Shown: one piece after another, positions 22,021 to 32,543 of the stretch | Layout: every line of letters begins with the position of its first letter | Position numbering within the stretch: the stretch's first letter is position 1 | Assembly (NCBI RefSeq): GCF_000003195.3 | Contig: NC_012875.2 | Location: forward strand, 19,833,445 to 19,897,444 | Origin: Sorghum bicolor | Lineage: Eukaryota; Streptophyta; Magnoliopsida; Poales; Poaceae | DNA length: 64,000 nt | Direction of reading: 5' to 3' | The notes under the pieces: generated by a model | Database searches by the model: none | What the model was told of the DNA's origin: nothing | The model's input: only the letters and a program-made list of their open reading frames with translations | Position numbers and translations under genes: made by a program

Positions 22021-23788
22021 AGACTGTGCATCTATCTTGCATCAAGATTAGCACTATCTCCAAACAGACCAAACTGAGCTTTCACTTGAGCCCCTTGACC
22101 TAGGAGTACCATTGGGTGTGTCCAAAATGGTTTCTTATCCTATAGTGCATTAGGTGCAAACCGTGCACCTATCTAGCACCGAAACTAACACTGTCTCTAA
22201 ACGGACCGAAGTGAGATTCCATATGACACATGTCATCTAGGAGTTCCATCTGGTGCGTCCAATTTCATATCTAAGTATATGGTATGTTCCATGCAAATCA
22301 AGCACCTATCTTGCATCAAGATTAGCACTATCTCTAAACAGATCGAACCGAGCCTCTACTTGAGCCTCTTCACCTAGGAGTACCAACATGTGCTTCCAAA
22401 ATGGTTTCTTAGACTTCGGTGTATTAGGCGCAAACCGTGCACATATCTTTCACTGAAACTAATACTGTCACTATGCACACCAAAGCGAGATTCTTTATGA
22501 CACACGTCATCATGGAGTTCTATCGGGTGTGTCCAAATTAATTTCTAAGCATATGGCACGTTCCATGCAGACCGTGCATCTATCTTGCATCAAGATTAGC
22601 AATATCTCCAAACAGATCACACCGAGCTTCCACTTGAGCCTCTTCACGGAAGTACCAACAGGTGCTTCCAAAATGGTTTCTTAGACTATGGTGCATTAGG
22701 CGCAAACCATGCACATATCTTGCACCGAAACTAACACTGTTTCTAAACAGACCAAAGCGAGATTCCATATGACACACGTCATCAAGGAGTTCCATCGGGT
22801 GCATCCAAATTGATTTCCAAGCATATGGTATGTTCCATGCAAACCGTGCACCTATCTTGCAATTAAGATTAGCACTATGTACAAACAGACCGAACTGTGC
22901 TTCCACTTGAGCCTCTTCATCAAGGAGTACAAACAGGTGCGTGAAAAATGGTTTCTTAGACTATGGTGCATTAGGCACAAACTATGCACCTATCTTGCAC
23001 CGAAACTAACATTGTCTCCAAACAGACCGAAGCGAGATTCCATATGACACACGTCATCTAGGAATTCTATTGGGTGCATCCAAATTGATTTCTTAACATA
23101 TGGTACATTCCATGCAAACTGTGCAACTATCTTGCATCAAGATTAGCACTATATCTGAACAGACCAAATCGAGCCTCCACTTGAGCCTCTTCAACTACGA
23201 GTACCATCGGATGCGTCTAAAATGGTTTCTTAGCCTATGGTGCATTAGGCGTAAACCGTGCACATATCTTCTACCAAAACTAACACTATCTCTAAACGAA
23301 CCGAAGCAAGATTCCATATGACACACATCTTTAAGGAGTTATATCAGGTGCGTCCTAATTGATTTCTGACCAAATCGTATGTTCCATGCAAACCGTGCAT
23401 CTATCTTGCATCAAGATTAGCACTATCTCCAAACATACCAAACTGAGCTTTCACTTGAGCCCCTTGACCTAGGAGTACCATCGGAAGCGTCCAAAATGGT
23501 TTCTTATCCTATGGTGCATTAGGTGCAAACCGTGCACCTATCTTGCACCGAAACTAACACTGTCTCTAAACAGACCAAAGTCAGATTCCATATGACACAC
23601 GTCATGAAGGAGTTCTATCAGGTGTGTCCAAATTAATTTCTAAGCATATGGTACGTTCCATACAGACCGTGCATCTATCTTGCATCAAGATTAGCACTAT
23701 CTCCAAACAGATCAAACCGAGCTTCCACTTGACCCTCTTCACCGAAGTACCAAAAGGTACTTCCAAAATGGTTCTTAGACTATAGTGT
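22021..23788 (-). repeat. Centromeric satellite, inverted orientation, 10-mer HOR
   Basis: Continuation of the - strand array after element A. The monomer with CAAACTGAGCTTTCACTTG and CCCCTTGACCTA occurs near 10170, 22070 and 23440. After the 10,543-bp insertion (element plus one target-site copy) is subtracted, the spacings are about 1363 and 1369 bp, or 10 monomers. The array ends within a monomer at 23788, where element F's LTR starts. Confidence 0.9.
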
Positions 23789-26700
23789 TGTAGCACCCGA
23801 TTTTAAGAACAAAACAAGATTCACACCATATGTGAGCCCAGGAAGTCAAATCTCACATATAGCCACAAATAGGGGTAATATCAATAGACAATGCTTATAT
23901 ATAACAAACTTAGTATAAAAGATATAACCTTAGATAGCAAACAACGGAAAGACACTCTGTTCTTCACGCGAAAGCTCCAAATCCACAGGGACAACTGACT
24001 GGTTGAGCACAAGCCTAAACTCTTCTCCAAACTTGCAATTTGGTACCCATCCGGGATTTTTATCCAAATAAAATGTAAAGGCAAGCGTAAGTACATCTCG
24101 TACTCAGCAAGAATAACATAGGGTTCATGAGGCTCAAAGGCTAGACACTGGTTGAACTGCACGTAGCTTTTAGTTGTCACAATTTTAGCATAAGAGTAGC
24201 ATCAAGTTGTCAAGTCCCATAGTGAACTCATGATCAAGTAAAGTGAATAAAGAATAGCATAAACAACATATTATCAATAACACCATTAATGATTTGCCAT
24301 TAGTGATCATTTATTCTGTATTGGTCTAAGGCCGCTCGTGACCGTGAGCATGACTGATATATCAGTTTTACACTCTGCAGAGGTTGTACACTTTCACTGT
24401 GAGTCGTGATTTACCCTTTCGCCTGAGGTCGCGAGTCTCTTAACCCCCTTCCTAGGGAGGTCGGCAGGGTTCACTATGAAGCCTTTCAAAGGTTCGTCTA
24501 ACAAGTTAGGGCCGCTTGGTTTCATTACTCAGTCCATGTGATTCACCCGCAGGAATCCACGGTCTGCTATTCCCCATTTGCGCCACACGGGTAACCTCTA
24601 ACAAGCTAGAAAAGGTCCTCATACTGAGCTAAAGCCAGAGCCATGTAGCCCTCACAGTTGTACTGTATGTCCCGGATGGTCAGATACAGATAAGTCCTTA
24701 TGGAGAGAAACTAGAGCACCATAAGATAGCCCAATGCTCCAGCCCTCTTTTCCAAAGTTGCTAAAATGTAATCTTTTAATGTTTATTGCATATTGCATTA
24801 ATCAAATTACAAGATCATGGTTTAGTGGAGCACTAGCATAAGCTACCCAATGCAAAACCATAGGTGACAAGGTATAAGATCAATACTAGGAAATCCTTAG
24901 CAAAGAGACACATGCAATATAAATTGTGTGATTAAAGTTATTAGGAAACAAGGATGGTCCCATGCTATACTTGCCTTAAAACTCAGATCCTTCTTTTAGT
25001 TCCAAACCTTCCACAAACTGCTTCTTGATCACCACGTAAAAGCTCACCGACTAAACTCAGTCATCACATCAATAGCAATCATCTAGAGGCAAACATACAA
25101 AGCAAACAAACCTATAATTAAAACAATACACCAACAGTATAAAATAAAGATAAAAAGTTTATAAAACAAATCTACATCGTACTACGATCACACAGACGTA
25201 AAGATCACGAAAATCGGAGCTATAACGAAGAAGTTATGATTTAAATAAGATTTCCTTTAATAAAATAATAGATTAAATATAAGTTCAGATTTAAAAAGTT
25301 GGAAGCATGTATAACAGAGCTACTAATCTATAGATTACGCAAAAACAAATCTAACGAAATTTGAACGGATCAAAACGGAGTTAAAACAAAGAATATATGA
25401 ATTTTCTAAGATTTTCTTTAGAAAGACAATTAATTAATTTGGGTCATGGAATTAAAAAGTTTCAAACTGAGAAAATAGTGTTACTAACATGTAGATCTTT
25501 TGAATACAAAACCAACACAATTTGAACCAGACAAAACGGAATTAAGATGAATATTTTATGAATAAAACAAATCCAATGGCAATTTGGTAATTTGCTGAAA
25601 ACGTATTTTTGAATAAAACCAGCACGGAGTACGTTTTTAAACTGTGAAAGCGTAATTTCCAGATGTGTTTTGGACGGCGGGTTAGATCTTTAAAAAGTAG
25701 GGGGGCTATTTTGCAAAACGTGCAGCCGAAACGGTATCTTCCATCTAGAACCATTGGATCAGGGATGGACGGCTGGAATTAGATTAGAGAGGGGAGGGGG
25801 AGGTTGGCCGGCCGGAGCTGGGGACGGCGGCGCCATGGCCGAGATGACCGGAGTGGTTCAAACTGGCGACACAGAGCAGTAGAGCGTAAACTAAAAGCAC
25901 GGGGTCGCTCGGGAGCTCAGTGCGCACTCACTTGAGGCAAAAATCGGGGCGGAGCGAAGCCGGCTAGCGCTCCCGACGGCGAGAGGCAGACGGCGGCCCT
26001 GCAGGAAATCCGGCGAGGGTTAGCTACGTGTAGAAAGTACGAAAACGCGAAACGAGAGCTTCGGCGACTTCGCAAGAGAGAAACGAGGCTCGACCCGGAG
26101 CTCGCGGGGGCAAAAACACGACGCAACGGAGAATTGAGCTCGGCGTGGATCTTGGCGGCACTGCGGCTTGGCTAGGGCTGGGAATCGCGCTAAGATTGGG
26201 GGTAGGGGGTTGCGGCGGAGCGGAGGCCGCTATTTAAAGCCTCCTCGGCGTGCGAGGCAAGCCAGCCGCGGGGATCGCGCGTGGCCGGTGCGAAATCTCC
26301 ACCGAGTCCAGCTCGGTTACGAGGTGGGAGATGGATCCGACAGGTGGGCCCCACCTGGCAGTGACATGGGGCGTGGGCCAGCTCTGTCAGCGACCGCAGC
26401 GGAGAGGAGGGCGAGCGGCTCGCTGGGCTGCTCAGCGTGGGCCGGGAGCTGGGCCGCGTAGAGAAGAAAGAAGGAAGGGGGGAACAAGAAAGCAGGCCGC
26501 GGGGGGGCGGGGGGAACTGGGCCGAGCCCAAGAGCAGCAAGGGAGAGAGTAAAACCTTTTCCTTTTTATTTCCTGTTTCTCTTTTCTTTTAAAACAAACC
26601 TATTTCAAAACATTTTCAAAACCAAATTTAAATCCCTTTTCAACTTTTAGCCAAAACCACTCATCACAATAAATCAAATGCAGAGGCATGCATGCTCAAA

Positions 26701-26826
26701 CAAGTTGTTAACTCCTATGGTATATTTTAATAAAAATATTATTTTTACTATGTTTTATGAGCACAAAAATACACAATTAAAACCATTTCCCCTATTTTGG
26801 AAAATTGCAAATTTTGGGGTGTTACA
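23789..26826 (-). repeat. Element F 3' LTR (about 3.04 kb)
   Basis: Ends are TGTAGCACCC (+ strand at 23789) and GGGTGTTACA (ending 26826). Read on the - strand it starts TGTAACACCCC, exactly as element G does at 63163. A GC-rich stretch at about 25750-26540 contains a TATA-like TTTAAATA (- strand, about 26231-26238). The remainder is AT-rich with no coding potential; the open frames in the GC-rich part on either strand are incidental. Confidence 0.8.
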
Positions 26827-26849
26827 ATTCTACCCCCTTAAAATAAATC

Positions 26850-27560
26850 TCGTCCTCGAGATTTGGTGGGTGCTTACTCCAACCCAGGCGGGTATGCTTT
26901 TCTTAGATCCTCTTCTCTATTACAAATAGCCTCCTCTTCGGTGCACTGATTCCACTGGACTTTGTACATCGTGACAATCCAACTCCCGGTAACCCTTTCT
27001 GTTGTTTCCAACATTCTTACCAGGTACTCTTGGTATGTGAAATCCGATTTAACAGTCAGTTCTTCTAACGACGTCTGCTCTTATGGCACATGCAAGTACT
27101 TCTTAAGTTGAGGCACATGGAAGACATCATATACTCCTTCTGAACTTTTAGGTAGCTCTATTTGGTAAGCCACTTCGTTCCATATTTCTTACATCTTGAA
27201 AGGCCCGACATATCTTGGTGCTAACTTTCCTTTCATATTGAACCTCCACACACTTCTCTTAGGTGACATCTCCAAATAACGTAGTTTCCCCCTTCAGATC
27301 TAATTCTCTTCTCAGATGTCAACATAACTCTTATGTCGAGACTGTGCCACCCTCAGATTATCTCTGATCATTCTCAATTGCTGCTCTGCATCACTTAGAA
27401 TCTCTAGCCCAACACTTGTGTTCTCCCTTTTGATTCCAAATCAACAGGGTTCTACACTTACATCCATACAAGCTTTCAAAAGGCTCCCACTGAAGGCTCT
27501 TCTACTAACTGGTGTTCTAAGAAAACTTTGCAGACGGTGAACTCTTTGTACCGTACTGCA
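26850..27560 (-). pseudogene. Ty3/gypsy pol remnant (integrase C-terminus and chromodomain-like tail)
   Basis: Read on the - strand with stops and frame changes, the sequence shows familiar integrase C-terminal pieces: EPFESLYG (about 27460-27485), QSRHKSYVD (about 27330-27360), GKLAPRYVGPFK (about 27195-27230) then a TAA stop, VFHVPQLKKYL (about 27088-27130), and a tail MYKVQWNQCTEEEA (about 26925-26975) resembling the degenerate chromodomain of Tekay-type elements. The integrase would join element DNA to host chromatin. At least three stop codons interrupt it, so it is dead. No reverse transcriptase motif was recognised upstream. Confidence 0.75.
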
Positions 27561-30202
27561 ATACACAAGCTCTCCATACATCCTCCAAATTCTGATTAGT
27601 TCTTTTAATCTGCATAATAGTTTTGATCAGAAACTATCTTCTTAGGGACCCTTTGCAAACACACTACTTTTCTTAGCTATCTCTTTCAACTTCCCATCCT
27701 ATAATTGATCCCTCATAATACCAATTTCATAACATTGACGACTATACTCAGGTTAAGTTGCTCCACTCTTACACATAGCTTCTGAGTCTTCTAACTTAAC
27801 TCTTAATTAATCTTGCAGTCCCTCTTGTTCCCAAGTGAGTAATTAGTAGAGCTCATTTGACAGTACTAGTGACATCACTCCAGTTCAACACTCAACTCCT
27901 CAAACCTTGGTGTTATTTGAACTCCTCTAGCACACTCTTTATGCTCTGAGCATTCACAAAAACTTTTTCTCCTTCAAGTGATAGCATTTTTCCCAGTCAT
28001 AACTCTTGATTCACTCAAATCCATCGACAATGTGACCAGCTCAAATCCAACTTCCTAAAGATGCCCTTTAGATTCTTATGTTCTACACAGATATCACTCC
28101 TTAGACCCAAGAAGGCAGTATCTCCATGCTCCACTATGGATACCTCCACATCACACGTCAGTTAATCCAACCCACTTAGTTGACTTATGCACAAGCCACT
28201 ACTTTTATTGTATGGAGCACATCTAAGGTCTCGATGGAATAGAAGAACTCTATTTGACAATCTTCATAACACTTTCAGTGAACCACTGATAGAATCTTAT
28301 CATTCCAAGTCAATCTCTTAGTCACTCCTATGTCAAGATCACACTGGCTCTAGCAAACCTATCATAGCCTCTTGCCATATCTATAAAACTCTAAGTCTCC
28401 TTCACTTTCCTTTGGTGGTTTCCAACTCTTGCATCTTTAACTGTCTTAAGTCCATCATTAAAGATGACATATCCTAGACGACAACTAGAACATACAGGTC
28501 GTGCTCTCTTTAGCAATAAAGCCTTTTGAGTCTCCGTAGAATCAATAGTAGATGTAGCTTATCCACTTCCTAAGTTGTCAAGTGACCAATTTCACTAACT
28601 TGAGCCAGGGTAGATGATTATAACCATGGGATACCTTCAGTGACAACTTCTCTCTTCATGATAAATTGAAAGGGCATTAACCAATAATGTCAAGGTACTA
28701 CCCCCCTTAAAATGAGATAGGTTGGGGGACAGTATGGACTAGCTCTCATATTCTGTTTAGATGCTACACATCATATAGTCTTTCAAATTCACTGTACCAA
28801 GTCTCATGGTCTGGAGTTGGTTTTATCACTAAGTTCCAACTATTGGTACCTCTATCATAGTTGAATTGCTTTGCTCTCACCTCCCATGTATAACTTCGTA
28901 CACTTTGGTGTCACCTGATTCTCATAAGCACCACTTCCAAGCTATGAGTACTGGCAATGACCTATATCTCCATCCATATTAGCACACTTCAATGGAACTA
29001 TTTCTTGCATCAAAACCCAAATTTACCAAACACTTGAGGTCCTTATCGATGATCCAACATTAACCGATACTTCTTCTTGTACCTCCTTTGATAAGACTAC
29101 CCCCCTTAGTAAAGGTAACTAGGGGTTTAATGGGTAGTTTAGTCCACCTCTCAAGTGTGTTTCTTATCATAAGATCTTCTACTACCGAGGAGAAACTTAT
29201 GTGCACTGATGTGTACAAGAAATCTGAATTTCCTCACAACACGAGAAACACCAGCGCAGTAAAAAAGACATAAATCCTTTTCTATTAATCCAATAAGGTC
29301 TTTGCTTATACTGTTAGAAACCTTATCAAAATCCCTACAACTTTCATGTAGAAGGCTTCCTTAGTTTCTGTCTTTAAACCCAGGTAAAACAGCCCAACAT
29401 GATATCCATCCCAACAATGTCTCAGCATCGATACAGCAACTTACAGAAGTCATATCTCGAGCTACTTAGATCATACCGGGACGAGTCTTACATGGTTAAA
29501 AAGCTTATGAAGTCCTCCACATCTTCTGTATATCACACTTTTCCAGATTCTGATGCTAAGTTGGCTGAAAAGTAGGAGCTAACTAGAACTGTCCAGATTT
29601 TGAACTGTGCAGCAACAGCAACTTGTAGGTGTCATAACTCAAGTTCTATTAATCCGATAAAGTTGCAGTTTGCATCGTTGGAAAGCTTATAAAATGATCT
29701 ACAACTTTATTATAGAACCTTTTCCCAAATTCCAGAGTTACTTTTGTCTAAATCGGTAGACAGCTAAACTGGTCCAGATTCCTGACAGCTCCGCGGTACC
29801 AACTTGTGATTTTTGTAATTCCCAAACCACAACATCTATGTGGGTGATTCTTGAGGTCAGAGAAGGATCTTGAAGTCTACTATTACCCAGAATTTTCACA
29901 AGATTTTATGGTCCTCCAAGAATAGGGAGTTTGAACTAAAGAAGATAAGTTGCCCCCTAAAAGACAGGACAGAGAAACAAGAGAAACTAAAACCCATCTA
30001 TTTATTCAACTAATCCTTATAACTTAGACCTATAAACTAAATGAAATTGTGGAGAAACCCACAAGATCATTGCACTCATTACAAAAATCCAACTCAAACA
30101 TAAGCACTAAAACAAACCAACCAAACATTAAAGGTTCACAAAGCACACATATAAGTCTAAACTCAACTTTTGCTACTAACGTTTATTACAAAAGGGGACT
30201 TC
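27561..30202 (-). other. Element F degenerate internal region
   Basis: AT-rich and without a readable gene. It includes runs such as CTACCCCCCTTA near 28700 and 29098 (purine tracts on the - strand) and, at about 29390-29840, loosely repeated phrases around CCAGATT and CAACTT. These are typical of decayed retrotransposon untranslated sequence. I see no RNA gene or conserved domain. Confidence 0.45.
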
Positions 30203-30685
30203 CTACTTCTTAAACACGGTGTGACTGCAGCGGCATCCAGGGTAGCATCTCTTGCGTGGAGTTAAGCGAGGTATGTCCTCCACCTCATTGATCTTAGGTA
30301 ATCCACCACGACTTCTCCACTCATCAATCTCAGCAAGGGCTTCCTCATAGTGTTGCCTTACTTCTGCCAATTCCAATTGACTATCTTCTAGCTTTTGATG
30401 CATGACTTGGATAGTCAAAGCCATCTCCTTTAGTTCTTCATTCTGCTCCAAGTAGGGGTCAGCCATCACACATTGCAAAGTGCCTGGTGGACGACAAGGA
30501 AGATACTTTTGTTTGCCATTCTTCCTCTCTTCGTAGTGCTTTCCATGATATGCCAGAAGAGCTCGATGGGCAGCATCAGATATGCTAGCATGCTTACTGA
30601 AACGGTCACTGAGAGACGAATGAATGGATTCCACCACGCGTGAACCAGTAAACTCATTCCACCTTGTGATGTGTGCTTCTGTGCT
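30203..30685 (-). CDS. Hypothetical retroelement ORF with coiled coil, partial
   Basis: Open frame of about 160 codons after a TAG at 30686-30688, with no ATG near its start, so it is probably the 3' part of a longer gene. Visible features: AHRALLAYHGKHYEE and QKYLPCRPPGTLQC, then a charged heptad-like stretch (EELKEMALTIQVMHQKLEDS onward, about 45 residues) likely to form a coiled coil, and a basic Cys-rich end (RKRCYPGCRCSH). I associate this pattern with accessory ORFs of grass retrotransposons but recognise no function. It lies on the same strand as the F pol remnant and on its 5' side, where the element is truncated. Confidence 0.45.
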   Translation of the reverse strand, partial: STEAHITRWNEFTGSRVVESIHSSLSDRFSKHASISDAAHRALLAYHGKHYEERKNGKQKYLPCRPPGTLQCVMADPYLEQNEELKEMALTIQVMHQKLEDSQLELAEVRQHYEEALAEIDEWRSRGGLPKINEVEDIPRLTPRKRCYPGCRCSHTVFKK

Positions 30686-30827
30686 CTAGTGGCTCTCATA
30701 CTTGGGATGAGTCCACTTAGTGCACTTATATTCCACCTTGGCTTGCTATTCAGGATAGTGATCTTGTAGTATACGCACAAGCTGAGGGTGAAAGAAATCT
30801 TTGCCACTAAAGGATGTGGTAAAGAAA

Positions 30828-32543
30828 AGACCAAAGTGAGATTCCATATGACAGACGTCATCAAGGAGTTCCATCGGGTGCATCAAAATTGATTTCCATG
30901 CATATGGTATGTTCCATGCAAACCATGCACCTATCTTGCATCAAGATTAGCACTATCTCCAAACAGACCGAACCGAGCATCCACTTGAGCCCCTTCACCT
31001 AGGAGTACCAACAAGTGCGTCCAAAATGGTTTCTTAGACTATGGTGCATTAGGTGCAAACTGAGCACCTATCTTGCACCGAAACTAACAATGTCTCCAAA
31101 TGGACCGAAGCGAGATTCCATATGACACACGTCATCAAGGAGTTCCATCAGGTGCATCCAAATTGATTTCCAAGCATACGGTATGTTCCATGAAAACCAT
31201 GCACCTACCTTGCATAAGGATTAGCACTATCTCCAAACTGACCGAACCAAGCTTCCACTTGAGCCTCTTCACCCAAGAGTACCAAATAGTGCATCCAAAA
31301 TGGTTTCTTAGACTATGGTGCACTAGGCGCAAACTGTGCACCTATCTTGCACTAAAACTTACAATGTCTACAAACGGATCGAAGCAAATATGACACATGT
31401 CATCTAGGAGTTCCATTAGGTGCGTCCAAATTGATTTCTAAGCATATGGTATGTTCCTTGCAAATCATGCATCTATCTTGCATCAAGATTAGCACTATCT
31501 CCAAACTTATCAAACCGAGCTTCCACTTGAGCCTCTTCACCCAAGAGTACCAAATTGTGCGTCCAAAATGGTTTCTTAGACTATGGTGCATTAGGCGCAA
31601 ACTGTGCACCTATCTTGCACTAAAACTTACAATGTCTACAAACAGACCGATGCAAGATTCCATATGACACACGTCAACTAGGAGTTCCATTGGGTGCGTC
31701 CAAATTGACTTCTAAGCATATGGTATGTTCTTTGCAAATCATGCACCTATCTTGCATCAGATTAGCACTATCTCTAAACAGATCAACCCGAGCTTCCACT
31801 TGAGCCTCTTCACCGAAGTACCAATAGGTGCTTTCAAAATGGTTTCTTAGACTATGGTGCATTAGGCGCAAACCATGCACATATCTTGCACCGAAACTAG
31901 CACCGTTTCTAAACTGACCAAAGCGAGATCCATATGACACACGTCATCAAGGAGTTCCATCCGGTGCATCCAAATTGATTTCCAAGCATATGGTATGTTC
32001 CATGCAAACCGTGCACCTATCTTGCATCAAGATTAGCACTATCTCTAAACAGACCGAACTGAGCTTCCACTTGAGCCTCTTCATCTAGGAGTATAAACAG
32101 GTGTGTCAAAAATGGTTTCTTAGACTATGGTGCATTAGGCACAAACTATGCACCTATCTTGCACCGAAACTAACATTATCTCCAAACAGACCGAAGCGAG
32201 ATTCCATATGACACACGTCATCTAGGAGTTCCATTAGGTGCGTCCAAATTGATTTCTTAACATACGGTACGCTGCATGCAAACTGTGCAACTATCTTGCA
32301 TCAAGATTAGCACTGTATCCGAACAGACCAAATCGAGCCTCCACTTGAGCCTCTTCAACTACGAGTACCATCGGGTGCGTCTAAAATGGTTTCTTAGCCT
32401 ATGGTGCATTAGGCGTAAACCATGCACATATCTTCTACCAAAACAAACACTGTCTCTAAACGAACCGAAGCAAGATTCCATATGACACACATCATCAAGG
32501 AGTTATATCAGGTGCGTCTTAATTGATTTTCTGAGCATATCGT
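30828..32543 (-). repeat. Centromeric satellite, inverted orientation
   Basis: The same alternating 137-bp satellite on the - strand, resuming mid-monomer (AGACCAAAGTGAGATTCC) after element F and ending at the polarity switch at about 32544. About 12.5 monomers. No internal element. Confidence 0.9.

Larger units (their letters stand above)
23789..30827 (-). mobile_element. Element F: 5'-truncated, decayed Ty3/gypsy retrotransposon
   Basis: On the - strand: a degenerate internal region (30827 down to 26827) followed by a 3' LTR (26826 down to 23789). The end of pol and a purine tract (TAAGGGGGTAG) lie right next to the LTR, which fixes the orientation. No 5' LTR is present: satellite resumes at about 30828 without LTR ends. 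The C-terminal pol remnant with a chromodomain-like tail suggests a Tekay/Del-type chromovirus. The 3-kb LTR is shared with element G at the right edge of the window. Flanking target duplications cannot be assessed. Confidence 0.75.

Noticed and set aside
23881..24180. 99-residue - strand frame in element F's LTR
   Set aside because: No homology recognised; inside AT-rich LTR with no second copy available for comparison.
26168..26552. Overlapping Arg/Gly-rich frames on both strands, also at 63437-63824
   Set aside because: GC-rich LTR promoter region of F and G; no homology recognised and both strands are equally open.
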